A stretch of DNA of 64,000 nt from DASRHK01 sp963776465 (GCA_963776465.1 CAVZMV010000002.1:2170001-2234000); one strand, 5' to 3'; shown: positions 7,789 through 17,466, counted from the first letter of the stretch. The notes: generated from the sequence alone by a model not told the origin. Program-made: numbers and translations.

Positions 7789-9705
7789 ATGGCTATCGAG
7801 ATCACATTCCCCGACGGCAACAAGAAGTCCTTCGACGCACCGCCGACTGCGCTGGCGATCGCGCAGGGCATCTCGCCCAGCCTGGCGAAGAAGTCCGTGG
7901 TTGCGCGCGTCAACGGTGAGCTGTGGGACCTGACGCGTCCGATCGAGCGCGACGCGAAGCTCGAGCTCATCACGCGCGACAAGCCCGAGGCGCTCGAGGT
8001 CATCCGCCACGACGCCGCGCACGTGCTGGCGCAGGCGGTGCAGGAGCTCTATCCCGGCACGCAGATCACGTTCGGTCCGTCGACCGAGACCGGCTTCTAT
8101 TACGACTTCGCGCGAGCCGAGCCTTTCACGGAAGGCGACCTCGAGAAGATCGAGGGCAAGATGCGCGAGATCGTGAAGCGCGACCTGCCGATCAAGCGCG
8201 AGGAATGGGCGCACGACGCCGCGGTGCAGCACTTCGAGAAGGCCGGCGAGAAGTTCAAGGCAGAGTGGATCCGCGAGGGCTTGAAGCCCGGCGAGGTGCT
8301 GACGATCTACAAGCAGGGCGACCAGTGGCTCGACATGTGCCTGGGCCCGCACGCGCCGTCGACGGGCAAGGTCGGCACGGCATTCAAGCTGACGAAGGTC
8401 TCGGGCGCGTACTGGCGCGGCGACGCGAACAACGCGCAGCTCCAGCGCATCTACGGGCTTGCCTTCGCCAGCGACGACGAGCTCAAGGCGCACCTCAAGA
8501 TGGTCGAGGAGGCCGAGAAGCGCGATCACCGCAAGCTCGGCCGTCAGCTCGATCTCTTCCACCAGCAGGAAGAGGCGCCGGGCATGGTGTTCTGGCATCC
8601 CAAGGGCTGGGCGATCTGGCAGGCGGTGGAGCGCTACGTCCGCAACGTCTACCGCAAGAGCGGCTACCAGGAAGTGCGCGCGCCGCTGATCATGGACGTC
8701 TCGATGTGGAAGAAGTCCGGGCACTGGGACAACTACCACGAGAACATGTTCTTCACCGAGTCCGAGAAGCGGACCTACGCGGTGAAGCCGATGAACTGCC
8801 CGGGCCACGTGCAGATCTACAACGCCGGCTTGCGCAGCTACCGCGATCTGCCGATCCGCTACGCCGAGTTCGGCGGCTGCCACCGCAACGAGCCCTCGGG
8901 GGCGCTGCACGGCCTGATGCGGGTGCGCGCGTTCACACAGGACGACGGCCATATCTTCTGCACCGAAGCGCAGATCGAGCCCGAAGTGACGGCCTTCCAC
9001 GGCCAGGCGATGCAGGTCTACTCCGACTTCGGCTTCAGCGACATCACGGTGAAGATCGCGCTGCGGCCGGAGAAGCGCATCGGCAGCGACGAGGTGTGGG
9101 ATCGCGCCGAGGAAGCGCTGCGCGCGGCGCTGCGCAATGCCGGCGTCACCTGGGCGGAGCTGCCGGGCGAGGGGGCTTTCTATGGTCCGAAGATCGAGTA
9201 CCACCTGAAGGACTCGATCGGCCGCTCCTGGCAGGTCGGCACCATGCAGGTCGATTTCTCGATGCCGGGACGGCTCGGCGCGGAATACGTCGACGAGAGC
9301 TCGGGCCGCAAGATCCCGGTGATGCTGCACCGCGCGATCGTCGGATCGATGGAGCGCTTCATCGGCATCCTCATCGAGCATCACGCCGGCGCGATGCCGA
9401 TGTGGCTTGCCCCCGTGCAGGCGATGGTGGCGCCGATCGTGTCCGACGCGGATGCCTATGCCAAGGAAGTCGCCGAGCGTCTGAACGACGCCGGCCTGCG
9501 CGTCGAGACCGACCTGCGTAACGAGAAGATCAACTACAAGATCCGCGAGCACGCCATGCACAAGGTCCCGGTGATCCTCATCGTCGGGCGCAAGGAAGCC
9601 GAGGAGAAGACGGTGACGCTGCGCTGGCACGGCGAGGAACGACAGGAAACGCTGGCGCTCGACGACGCCGTCGCACGCCTGCTGAAGCAGGATGCCGCGC
9701 ACTAA
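7789..9705 (+). CDS. thrS: Threonyl-tRNA synthetase
   Basis: 638-residue class II synthetase. In order it has the N-terminal TGS domain (about 1-60), the editing domain with HDAAHVLAQAVQELYP (about 75-90), the catalytic core with the zinc-binding Cys in MNCPGHVQIYN (about 334-344), and a C-terminal anticodon domain. The ATG at 7789 gives the standard N-terminus MAIEITFPDG; the frame continues upstream into gltX but that part is not homologous. thrS is usually followed by infC, rpmI and rplT; here it overlaps a peptidase gene by 14 bases instead. Confidence 0.97.
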   Translation: MAIEITFPDGNKKSFDAPPTALAIAQGISPSLAKKSVVARVNGELWDLTRPIERDAKLELITRDKPEALEVIRHDAAHVLAQAVQELYPGTQITFGPSTETGFYYDFARAEPFTEGDLEKIEGKMREIVKRDLPIKREEWAHDAAVQHFEKAGEKFKAEWIREGLKPGEVLTIYKQGDQWLDMCLGPHAPSTGKVGTAFKLTKVSGAYWRGDANNAQLQRIYGLAFASDDELKAHLKMVEEAEKRDHRKLGRQLDLFHQQEEAPGMVFWHPKGWAIWQAVERYVRNVYRKSGYQEVRAPLIMDVSMWKKSGHWDNYHENMFFTESEKRTYAVKPMNCPGHVQIYNAGLRSYRDLPIRYAEFGGCHRNEPSGALHGLMRVRAFTQDDGHIFCTEAQIEPEVTAFHGQAMQVYSDFGFSDITVKIALRPEKRIGSDEVWDRAEEALRAALRNAGVTWAELPGEGAFYGPKIEYHLKDSIGRSWQVGTMQVDFSMPGRLGAEYVDESSGRKIPVMLHRAIVGSMERFIGILIEHHAGAMPMWLAPVQAMVAPIVSDADAYAKEVAERLNDAGLRVETDLRNEKINYKIREHAMHKVPVILIVGRKEAEEKTVTLRWHGEERQETLALDDAVARLLKQDAAH

Positions 9706-10513
9706 AGCGCTGATCGCCGCGTTCATCCTGGGTTTCTCCCAGGCTGCCTGCGCGTCCGAGCCGTTCGAGCTCAAGGGCAGCTGGCAGCAGGGGCACTTGG
9801 TCTGGGGACACACGCAGCCGGGCGCCGACGTGCGCTTCAACGGGCGCAAGCTGCGCGTCTCCGCCGACGGCGACTTCGTGATCGGCCTGGATCGCGACGA
9901 AAAGCATGATGCCGAAGTGGTGGTCCGCCTGAAGGACGGGACCGAGCAGGTGCATCACTACGAAGTGGCGGCGCAGGAGTGGCAGATCCAGCGCATCGAC
10001 GGATTGCCGGCCGACAAGGTCAACCCGCCGTCCAAGTCGCTCCCGCGCATCAAGAAGGAGCAGGGCGAGATCAACGTGGCACGCGCGCGGGACAGCGACG
10101 AGCGCGGATTCCTGCAAGCCTGGGTGTGGCCCTCCAAGGGCAGGATCTCCGGCGTGTTCGGCAGTCAGCGCATCTTGAACGGCGAAGCCAAGAGCCACCA
10201 CGCGGGCGTCGACGTCGCGGTGCCGACCGGCACGACGGTGGTCGCGCCTGCCGACGGCGTCGTCAGCCTGGCGGCCAAGGATTTTTATTACACGGGCGGC
10301 ACTCTAATGCTCGACCACGGGCACGGCGTGTCGTCGATCATGGTGCATCTGTCGAAGTTGCTGGTGAAGAAAGGCCAGAAGGTGAAGCAGGGCGAGCCGG
10401 TGGCGCTGTCGGGCATGACGGGGCGTGCGACCGGCCCGCACCTGCATTGGGGTGTCACCTGGTTCAACGCCAAGGTCGATGCGGCCCTGCTGGTGCCGCC
10501 GATGCCTCAATAG
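9692..10513 (+). CDS. Secreted M23 (LytM-type) metallopeptidase
   Basis: 273 residues with an N-terminal signal peptide (about 1-22: charged MPRTK, hydrophobic core, then ACAS). A beta-rich region follows, and then a C-terminal M23 domain (about 140-270). The zinc and active-site motifs are SHHAGVDVAVPTG (about 168-180) and GPHLHWGV (about 247-254), so it looks catalytically competent. Such periplasmic enzymes cut peptidoglycan cross-links. It overlaps the 3' end of thrS by 14 bases and abuts corA, so it is read as part of the gltX-thrS-corA run. Confidence 0.92.
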   Translation: MPRTKALIAAFILGFSQAACASEPFELKGSWQQGHLVWGHTQPGADVRFNGRKLRVSADGDFVIGLDRDEKHDAEVVVRLKDGTEQVHHYEVAAQEWQIQRIDGLPADKVNPPSKSLPRIKKEQGEINVARARDSDERGFLQAWVWPSKGRISGVFGSQRILNGEAKSHHAGVDVAVPTGTTVVAPADGVVSLAAKDFYYTGGTLMLDHGHGVSSIMVHLSKLLVKKGQKVKQGEPVALSGMTGRATGPHLHWGVTWFNAKVDAALLVPPMPQ

Positions 10514-11479
10514 ATGCTGATCAACTGCGCGGCGTACGAGGGCGGCCGGAAGCTCGGCGACATCCCTGTCAGCGAGATCCACACCTACGTCGCGCGCCCT
10601 GACTGCTTCGTGTGGGTGGCGCTGAAGGATCCGGCGCCGGCGGAGATGCAGGCCGTGCAGGCGCAGTTCGGGCTGCACGAGCTCGCCGTGGAGGACGCAA
10701 CGCGCGGACATCAGCGTCCCAAGATCGAGGAGTACGCGGACTCGCTGTTCGCCGTGCTGCACATGCTGGAGCCCAGCGGCGAGGAGCTGCACGTCGGCGA
10801 GGTCGACATCTTTGCCGGGCGCAATTACGTCGTATCGGTTCGTCGGGGCGCCGAGCATGGCCTGGCCGAGGTGCGCGAGCGCAGCGAGCGCGAGCCCGAC
10901 CTGCTCAAGCACGGGCCCGGATACGTCCTCTACGCGCTGATGGACGCCGTGGTCGACCGCTACTTCCCGGTGATCTTCGCGCTCGAGGCCGAGCTCGAAG
11001 GTATCGAGGAGCGCATCTTCGAGAACCAGGCGGGGCGCGCCAACATCGAGGCGCTGTACAACCTCAAGCGTCGCCTGGGCACGGTCAAGCACGCCGTCGA
11101 GCCGCTGCTGGAAGGCACCAGCAAGCTCTTCGGCGGACGCACCTCGCAGCTGTGCTTCGGCCTGCACGACTATTTCCGCGACGTCTACGACCACCTGCTG
11201 CGGCTGAACCAGTCCATCGACGCGCTGCGCGACACGGTGACGACGGCGCTGTCGGTGAACCTGTCGCTGATCACGATCCAGGAGAACGAGGTCGTCAAGC
11301 GCCTGGCCTCCTACGCGGCCCTGGTCGCCGTGCCGACGCTGATCGCCGGCATCTACGGCATGAACTTCGACCACATGCCGGAGCTGCGCTGGGTGTTCGG
11401 GTATCCAGCCGCGCTGGGGGTGATGGCCGCGATCGACTTCTACCTGTTTTACCTGTTCCGCAAGGCCAAGTGGCTGTAA
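10514..11479 (+). CDS. corA: CorA magnesium/cobalt channel
   Basis: 321-residue divalent-cation channel subunit of the CorA family, which forms pentamers in the inner membrane. The N-terminal ~255 residues are the cytoplasmic funnel, ending in the long helix SLITIQENEVVKRLASYAAL. The signature IYGMNFDHMPEL (GMN at about 282-284) separates the two C-terminal membrane helices. The C-terminus FRKAKWL is basic, as usual. The start codon follows the stop of the M23 gene directly, implying translational coupling. Confidence 0.95.
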   Translation: MLINCAAYEGGRKLGDIPVSEIHTYVARPDCFVWVALKDPAPAEMQAVQAQFGLHELAVEDATRGHQRPKIEEYADSLFAVLHMLEPSGEELHVGEVDIFAGRNYVVSVRRGAEHGLAEVRERSEREPDLLKHGPGYVLYALMDAVVDRYFPVIFALEAELEGIEERIFENQAGRANIEALYNLKRRLGTVKHAVEPLLEGTSKLFGGRTSQLCFGLHDYFRDVYDHLLRLNQSIDALRDTVTTALSVNLSLITIQENEVVKRLASYAALVAVPTLIAGIYGMNFDHMPELRWVFGYPAALGVMAAIDFYLFYLFRKAKWL

Positions 11480-11509
11480 AGTGATTTCATGAGTCATTGG
11501 AGCAAAGAC

Positions 11510-14206
11510 ATGCAACAAAACATTTTCCTGGCCGGCTTCCGGCACCTGTTCGCGGCGGCCGCCGTCCTGGGCGCCGTCGGGCTCGCGGGTTGCGGCGGTG
11601 GAGGTGATGACGGCGACAGCCGCGTCAACACCGGCAACGCCGAGGCCGTGATGAACAACATCCTGGTGAAGATGGGCGGATCGACGGCGACGCTGGTGAC
11701 CGGCTCCCCGCCGTCCTCGACCGGCACCGCCGCATCGCCCAAGGTCGTCGTTGGCGCGGACCTCGTGACCACCACGACGAGCGCCGGCAGCACGGTGGAC
11801 ATCCCTGTGAGCTTCCAGTCGGACGCCGCGATGACCGCGATCTTCGCCAAGATCGGCGGCACCAGCGCGTTCTTCCAGTCGCTCGGCCCGATCGGCGGCA
11901 AGGTCGCCAAGGCCGTGCCGGTTTCGGGCGCGGGCCAGAACTTCGTCATCACCGTGGAGCTGGCGCACGATTTCAACGAAGGCCAGTTCTGCTTCGCCGT
12001 CAGCGGCACCGACGCGAATGGCCTGGTGTCCAACGCGGACACGGCCTGCGTGCAGCTGGTGAACACCATCACGCAGACGGGGCTGGACCAGCCGACGGCT
12101 GCCGGACTGACCACGTCGTTGACCGGGACCTGGTTGTCTTCCTGCCAGGCGTTCCAGACCACGGGCCGGTCGGGCTCGGCGAAGATCGGCTTCACCTTCG
12201 ACGCCACCAACCACTACAGCCAGTTCCTCTACGTGTGGGACGCCCCGAGCTGCTCGGGCAATCCGAACACCGCCACGACCGTGGTCACGGGCACGCTGCA
12301 GATCGGTGCGACGCCCGTGTTCCTGACGACGTCGAGCGGCAGCGTGCAGGGCTTCTGGGCGACGCCGGTGGACTTCGTGCCCGACCAGGCCAGCACCGAC
12401 CTCGGCGCCCAGCCGTGCTTCAACGTGCTGCGCTTCGTCAACCAGACCTCGGCCAACGACACCGACCGCTTCTTCCTGGGCGTGCCGCTCGGCTTCAGCC
12501 TCACGGGTGAAGCGGATTCGCCGGCGCCGTGCGCCTCGGCGGCGACGCGACCAGACTTCCTCAGCGCCAACACGCCGTTCACGCCGGGCGGCACGTTGCC
12601 GCTGAACCAGGCGCCGGTGGCGAACGCCGGGCCGGACCAGTCGGTCAATCCCAACGCGTTGGTGACCCTCACCAGCGCCGCGAGCGCGGACGCCGATGGC
12701 ACCATCGCATCGCGCAGCTGGACGCAGATCTCCGGCACGTCGGTCACGCTGAGCAACGCGACCGCGCCGTCGCCCACCTTCAGCGCGCCGGCGACCAGCG
12801 GCACGCTGGTGTTCCGGCTCACGGTGACGGACAACGCAGGCGCGACTTCGCAGGACGACGTCACCATCACGGTGGCGACGAACGTGCTGCCGGTCGCCAG
12901 TGCCGGGCCGGATCTGGTGCGGGCGCAAGGCAGCAACGTGCAGCTCGCCGGTGACTGCAACGACAGTGACGGCACCGTGGCGAGCTGCGTCTGGACCCAG
13001 ACTGCAGGCACCCCGACGGTAACGCTCACGGGCGCCAACACCGAGAACGCGAGCTTCACCGCCCCCAACGTGAGCCCGGGCACCAGCGTGCCACTGACGT
13101 TCACCCTGACGGCGACCGACAACAAGGGCGGCACGCATTCGGACACGGCGGTGATCACGATCGTCAACGAGGCCGCGCCTATCGCCAACGCCGGCACGGA
13201 CAAGACGGTGAAGACGGGCGTGACGGTGAACCTCAACGGCGGTGCCAGCTCGGATTCCGACGGTACCGTGGCGTCCTACGCCTGGACCCAGACTGCCGGC
13301 CCCGCCGTCGCGCTCACCGGCGCCAACACGGCGACGCCCAGCTTCACCGCACCCGGGGCTCCGGGTGTGCTGACCTTCCAGCTCGTCGTCACCGACAACG
13401 TCGGTCTGGCCTCCACGCCGGACACCGTCAACGTGACCGTGAACTCCAACGCGGCGCCGGTGGCCAACGCCGGTCCGAATCGCTTCGCGGAGGCCGGAGA
13501 CCAGGTGTCGATCACCGGCAGCGGCACGGACGATGGTCAGGTGGTGTCGTATCACTGGACGCAGACCGCCGGTCCGCAGCTGTCGCTGCAGGGGACCAAC
13601 AGCCAGACACTGACCTACACGGCGCCGAGCCTGAACACGTTCCCGCAGACGTCGACGTTCCAGCTGACGGTCACCGACAACGAAGGGGCGACCGGGTCGG
13701 ACAGCGTCAACGTCACGGTGGTGCAGCCGTTCAAGCTGTTCTTCACCACGACCGGGTTCGTCATCGACTCGCCGGAATTCGATTTCCGGATCACGAGCAA
13801 TCACCCGGTCGGTAACTGGTTCACGGATCAGTCCAATGCCACGCCGGATGGCGAGGGCGCCGTGTTCGACGAGGTGATCACCGACGACAGCAGCTGCGTC
13901 GTCGACGATGTGGCGCGCGAGGTGACGTGCGACGAGAAATTCGTCAAGCGCTACCTGGGCCCGTCGATCGCCGGTTGCGACGTCGACACGACGTCGACGG
14001 CGACGCTTACGGATGAGGCGACGGTGCTGACCTTCCATGTGGACTGCGTCACCAACACCGGCATCACGGTCAATGGCGGCCAGGTGGGCATCGGCCTCAA
14101 CGGCGGCAACGGTCCGTTCGGCAACCACCAGGCGCGAAGCGAGCAGACGGGGCACACGGACAAGGTCACCAATTCCTGCACCGTGGATCAGGGGTGCCAG
14201 CCGTAA
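11510..14206 (+). CDS. PKD/K319-like repeat lipoprotein
   Basis: About 898 residues. A lipoprotein signal peptide ends in the lipobox LAGC (C28), followed by a Gly/Asp-rich linker. A region of no recognised family (about 40-360) comes next, then four tandem PKD-like (K319 type) Ig-fold repeats encoded at about 12600-13730. Each begins with a P-V/I-A-N/S-A-G phrase and contains a W-T-Q motif and a T-D-N motif before the last strand. The last ~150 residues form another unassigned domain. The ATG at 11510 is preferred over 11489 because GGAG lies about nine bases before it and the signal peptide begins there. It is probably a cell-surface or adhesion protein; the ligand is unknown. Confidence 0.85.
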   Translation: MQQNIFLAGFRHLFAAAAVLGAVGLAGCGGGGDDGDSRVNTGNAEAVMNNILVKMGGSTATLVTGSPPSSTGTAASPKVVVGADLVTTTTSAGSTVDIPVSFQSDAAMTAIFAKIGGTSAFFQSLGPIGGKVAKAVPVSGAGQNFVITVELAHDFNEGQFCFAVSGTDANGLVSNADTACVQLVNTITQTGLDQPTAAGLTTSLTGTWLSSCQAFQTTGRSGSAKIGFTFDATNHYSQFLYVWDAPSCSGNPNTATTVVTGTLQIGATPVFLTTSSGSVQGFWATPVDFVPDQASTDLGAQPCFNVLRFVNQTSANDTDRFFLGVPLGFSLTGEADSPAPCASAATRPDFLSANTPFTPGGTLPLNQAPVANAGPDQSVNPNALVTLTSAASADADGTIASRSWTQISGTSVTLSNATAPSPTFSAPATSGTLVFRLTVTDNAGATSQDDVTITVATNVLPVASAGPDLVRAQGSNVQLAGDCNDSDGTVASCVWTQTAGTPTVTLTGANTENASFTAPNVSPGTSVPLTFTLTATDNKGGTHSDTAVITIVNEAAPIANAGTDKTVKTGVTVNLNGGASSDSDGTVASYAWTQTAGPAVALTGANTATPSFTAPGAPGVLTFQLVVTDNVGLASTPDTVNVTVNSNAAPVANAGPNRFAEAGDQVSITGSGTDDGQVVSYHWTQTAGPQLSLQGTNSQTLTYTAPSLNTFPQTSTFQLTVTDNEGATGSDSVNVTVVQPFKLFFTTTGFVIDSPEFDFRITSNHPVGNWFTDQSNATPDGEGAVFDEVITDDSSCVVDDVAREVTCDEKFVKRYLGPSIAGCDVDTTSTATLTDEATVLTFHVDCVTNTGITVNGGQVGIGLNGGNGPFGNHQARSEQTGHTDKVTNSCTVDQGCQP

Positions 14207-14231
14207 CGCCACTACCGACGATGGAAAAAGG

Positions 14232-14258
14232 AGGGGCCGCAAGGCCCCTTTCTTTTTT
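14232..14258 (+). terminator. Rho-independent terminator of the PKD lipoprotein gene
   Basis: Perfect 7-bp stem AGGGGCC-GCAA-GGCCCCT (14232-14249) followed by TTTCTTTTTT on the plus strand. It lies between the convergent PKD lipoprotein and hinT genes, partly reaching the hinT 3' end. Confidence 0.85.
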
Positions 14259-14599
14259 CAGCCCGGCGGCCAGCTCAGGGCGCGGCCGCCCAGCACGTGC
14301 AGGTGCAGGTGGAACACGGATTGACCCGCTCCGGCGCCGTTGTTCACCACCAGGCGGAAGGCCTCGCCGTTGCCGTGCTTCTCGGCGAGCTTGCACGCCT
14401 GCAGCATCAGGTGCCCCAGCAGCGCCTGATCCTCGGCAGTGGCATCGCACAGCCGCGGGATCGGCTTGCGCGGAATCAGCAAGAGGTGCATCGGCGCGCC
14501 GGGGTTGATGTCCTGGATCGCGACGCAGTGCTCGTCCTCGTGCACGAACTTGCCGGGGATCTCGCGGGCGATGATCTTCTCGAACAGCGTCTTGGCCAT
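14258..14599 (-). CDS. hinT: HinT-like histidine triad nucleotide-binding protein
   Basis: 113-residue HIT-family protein; members hydrolyse purine nucleoside phosphoramidates and related adducts. The histidine triad is FHLHLHVLGG (H97, H99, H101), and the N-terminal block is LFEKIIAREIPGKFVHEDEH. The ATG at 14599 is chosen because AAAGGA precedes it at good spacing and the HIT domain begins at once. A longer frame to 14695 is not homologous. The gene converges on the PKD lipoprotein gene and is divergent from msbA. Confidence 0.93.
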   Translation of the reverse strand: MAKTLFEKIIAREIPGKFVHEDEHCVAIQDINPGAPMHLLLIPRKPIPRLCDATAEDQALLGHLMLQACKLAEKHGNGEAFRLVVNNGAGAGQSVFHLHLHVLGGRALSWPPG

Positions 14600-14663
14600 G
14601 GGGCAGGTCCTTTCTAGGTCGCGGCTATTGATACCATGGCATATCCCGCATGAAAAACCGTCC

Positions 14664-16424
14664 GTGAACGTCACGCCTGGACCGGTCGCGCTCAAGCCGC
14701 TCGCGGTCTACCGCCGGCTGCTCGGCTACGCCACGCAGCACTGGAAAGTGCTGACCGGCGGCATCGTCGCCATGATCGTCTACGCCGCTTCCGAAACGGC
14801 CACCATGCGGCTGGTGCAGCCGTTGCTCGATGGCAGCTTCGTCAAGCGCGACCCCGAGATCATCAGCATCATCCCCTGGGCGATCCTCGGCCTGTTCATC
14901 ATGCGGGCGCTGTCGAACTTCGCCTCCACGTACTCGATGGCCTGGGTGAGCCAGCAGGTCGTGTGCCGGCTGCGTGGCGAAGTCTTCGACCAGATGCTGC
15001 ACCTGCCGATCTCGCACCACGACCGCACGCGCAGCGCCGACCTGCTGATCAAGCTGACCTATCACGTGGGCCAGGTCGCCGATTCCGCCACAGGCGTCCT
15101 GACCTCGATGATCAAGGACGGCCTGACCATCTTCGGCCTGCTGTGGCTGATGTTCTTCAACAGCTGGAAGCTGACGCTGATCTCGCTGGCGCTGGCGCCG
15201 ATCGTGGCGATGTCGGTGCGTTATGTCAGCCGCCGCTCGCGCGTGCTCAGCACACGCCTGCAGGAATCGATGGGTGGCGTGACCCACGTCGCCGACGAGG
15301 CGATCACCGGTCGCCGCGTGGTCAAGGTCTACGGCGGCGAGACCGCGGAGCTGTCGCGGTTCTCACGTGTGAACGAGTACATCCGCCGGCAGACGCTGAA
15401 GCAGGTCGTGACGTCTTCCGGATCCAGCAACGTGATCCAGATGATCGCGGGCGTCGCAGTCGCGATCATCGTCTACCTCGCAACGAGTGAGAACTGGCTG
15501 CGCGAAATGTCGCCGGGGACCTTCGTCTCGTTCCTGGGCGCGATGCTGGCGCTGCGCGGACCGATGAAGTCGCTGTCGGGCATCAACGAGCGGCTGCAGC
15601 GCGGCATCGCTGCCGGCACGGACCTCTTCACGTTTCTGGGGACTCCCCGGGAAAGCACGGGCGGCAGCCGCACGCTCGAGCGCGCGCGCGGGGCCATCCG
15701 CTTCGAGGACGTGCAGTTCCGCTACGCCGAGGACGCGCGCCCGGCGCTGGCAGGCGTCAGCCTCGACGTCGCGCCCGGCCAGGTCGTCGCGTTCGTGGGC
15801 AAGTCGGGCAGCGGCAAGTCCACGTTGCTGGCGACCCTGCCGCGGTTCTACGACCCGCAGCAGGGCCGCATCCTGCTCGACGGCGTGGCGCTGACCGACT
15901 ACCGACTGGCCGATCTGCGCCGGCAGATCGCGCTGGTCGACCAGAACGTGGTGCTGTTCAACGCGACGGTGGCGGAGAACATCGCCTACGGCGCGGGCAC
16001 CGGCGTGACGCGTGACCAGATCCTGGCCGCGGCCAAGGCTGCGTATGCCTGGGATTTCGTCGAGCACCTGCCGCAGCAGCTGGACACCCCGCTCGGACCC
16101 AACGGCGTGGCGCTGTCGGGCGGACAGCGGCAGCGCATCGCCATCGCCCGGGCGCTGCTCAAGGACGCGCCGATCCTGATCCTGGACGAGGCGACCTCCG
16201 CGCTGGACACCGAATCGGAACGTTACATCCAGGCCGGACTCGAACAACTGGTGAAAGGACGAACGACGCTGGTCATCGCGCATCGGCTGTCGACCATCCA
16301 GAATGCCGACCTGATCGTGGTGATGCAGGAAGGCCGCATCGTCGAGAGCGGCAGGCACGCCGAGCTGCTCGCGCGGGGCGGCGTCTACGCAGCACTGCAC
16401 CAGCTGCAATTCAAGGATCCCTAA
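14664..16424 (+). CDS. msbA: MsbA lipid A/phospholipid flippase
   Basis: 586-residue half-transporter that flips lipid A-core across the inner membrane as a homodimer. The N-terminal membrane domain (about 20-330) is followed by an ATPase domain with Walker A GKSGSGKS (about 379-386), signature LSGGQRQ (about 484), Walker B ILILDEATSALD and switch His AHRLST. The GTG at 14664 gives the normal N-terminus; frame upstream of it runs into hinT antisense sequence. lpxK begins nine bases after the stop. This is the conserved gammaproteobacterial msbA-lpxK pair. Confidence 0.95.
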   Translation: MNVTPGPVALKPLAVYRRLLGYATQHWKVLTGGIVAMIVYAASETATMRLVQPLLDGSFVKRDPEIISIIPWAILGLFIMRALSNFASTYSMAWVSQQVVCRLRGEVFDQMLHLPISHHDRTRSADLLIKLTYHVGQVADSATGVLTSMIKDGLTIFGLLWLMFFNSWKLTLISLALAPIVAMSVRYVSRRSRVLSTRLQESMGGVTHVADEAITGRRVVKVYGGETAELSRFSRVNEYIRRQTLKQVVTSSGSSNVIQMIAGVAVAIIVYLATSENWLREMSPGTFVSFLGAMLALRGPMKSLSGINERLQRGIAAGTDLFTFLGTPRESTGGSRTLERARGAIRFEDVQFRYAEDARPALAGVSLDVAPGQVVAFVGKSGSGKSTLLATLPRFYDPQQGRILLDGVALTDYRLADLRRQIALVDQNVVLFNATVAENIAYGAGTGVTRDQILAAAKAAYAWDFVEHLPQQLDTPLGPNGVALSGGQRQRIAIARALLKDAPILILDEATSALDTESERYIQAGLEQLVKGRTTLVIAHRLSTIQNADLIVVMQEGRIVESGRHAELLARGGVYAALHQLQFKDP

Positions 16425-16432
16425 GAAAACGC

Positions 16433-17464
16433 GTGTCGCTCCGTACGTCGCTGGAAAAACGCTGGTACTCCAACAAGCCGCCGCCGTGGTGGCTGCGGCC
16501 GTTCGCGGCGCTGTTCCGCAAGCTGGCGGCGTCACGGCGTATCCGCCAGACCTTGAAGGCGCAGAAGAAGCGCCCGCCGGTCCCGGTGATCGTGGTCGGC
16601 AACATAAGCGTTGGCGGCACCGGCAAGACGCCATTCGTGATCTGGCTGGTGGAGCACCTGCGTGAATGGGGATACAGGCCCGGCGTCATCTCCCGCGGCT
16701 ACCACGGTCATGCATCCCATTACCCCTTGCGCGTGACCGACAAGACCGACGCGCGAGAGTGCGGCGACGAGCCCGCCATCCTGTTCCGGCGGCTTGGGTG
16801 CCCCGTCGCCGTCGCCCCCAACCGCGTGAAGGCCGCGAAGATGCTGGTCGACTCCGGCGAGGTCGACGTCATCGTCACCGACGACGGCTTGCAGCACTAC
16901 AAGCTCGCGCGCGACGTCGAGATCTGCCTGGTGGACGGTCAGCGCGGACTTGGCAATGGCGCGGTGCTGCCAGCGGGTCCGTTGCGCGAGCCGCCCGAGC
17001 GCCTCGACGAGGTCGACCTCGTGGTGGTGAACACCGGCAACTTTCGTCCGTCCAATCCGCGCTGGGTGATGATGCACATGGCGACCGAGCGCGCGATCTC
17101 CATGGCGACGGGTCAGAGCCTGCCGCTGTCGCGCTGGTCGGGACAGCAGGTGCACGCGGTCGCGGGTCTGGGTCACCCCGAGCGCTTCTTCCGCCATCTG
17201 GAGGACATGGGCATCAAGGTACTGCCGCATCCGTTCCCGGATCACTACCGCTTCAAGACCAAGCAGCTGCGCTTCAAGGATCCGTGGTCGGTGCTGATGA
17301 CCGAGAAGGACGCCGTCAAATGCCGCGGCCCTGGCGAGCCGCGCCTCTGGTACGTGCCGGCCTCGGCGCACCTTGGCCCGGGCGCAACCACCCTTGTGCG
17401 AGAATTGCTGCGCCGCAAGCTGCCGCCCCCGAAATCATCGTCAGAGACTGGAAAGGCGCCCTAG
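16433..17464 (+). CDS. lpxK: Tetraacyldisaccharide 4'-kinase LpxK
   Basis: 343 residues. LpxK phosphorylates the 4' position of the lipid A precursor at the inner membrane. Its atypical P-loop is GNISVGGTGKTP (56-67), preceded by the basic, tryptophan-rich N-terminal membrane-associated segment. VTDDGLQHYKLARDVEICLVD and the acidic/basic catalytic region are intact. The start is a GTG nine bases after msbA, and a Trm112 gene follows after two bases. Length is normal. Confidence 0.96.
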   Translation: MSLRTSLEKRWYSNKPPPWWLRPFAALFRKLAASRRIRQTLKAQKKRPPVPVIVVGNISVGGTGKTPFVIWLVEHLREWGYRPGVISRGYHGHASHYPLRVTDKTDARECGDEPAILFRRLGCPVAVAPNRVKAAKMLVDSGEVDVIVTDDGLQHYKLARDVEICLVDGQRGLGNGAVLPAGPLREPPERLDEVDLVVVNTGNFRPSNPRWVMMHMATERAISMATGQSLPLSRWSGQQVHAVAGLGHPERFFRHLEDMGIKVLPHPFPDHYRFKTKQLRFKDPWSVLMTEKDAVKCRGPGEPRLWYVPASAHLGPGATTLVRELLRRKLPPPKSSSETGKAP

Positions 17465-17466
17465 AA

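Noticed and set aside
7603..9849. Minus-strand open frame of 748 codons opposite thrS
   Set aside because: Antisense shadow of thrS; no recognisable domain.
10304..14242. Minus-strand open frame of 1312 codons opposite corA and the PKD lipoprotein
   Set aside because: A codon-position shadow in high-GC DNA: Arg/Val/His-rich, no family resemblance, while the plus strand encodes clear CorA and PKD proteins.
14439..14663. Longer N-terminus for MsbA
   Set aside because: The extra 75 residues are antisense to hinT and non-homologous; the GTG at 14664 gives normal length.
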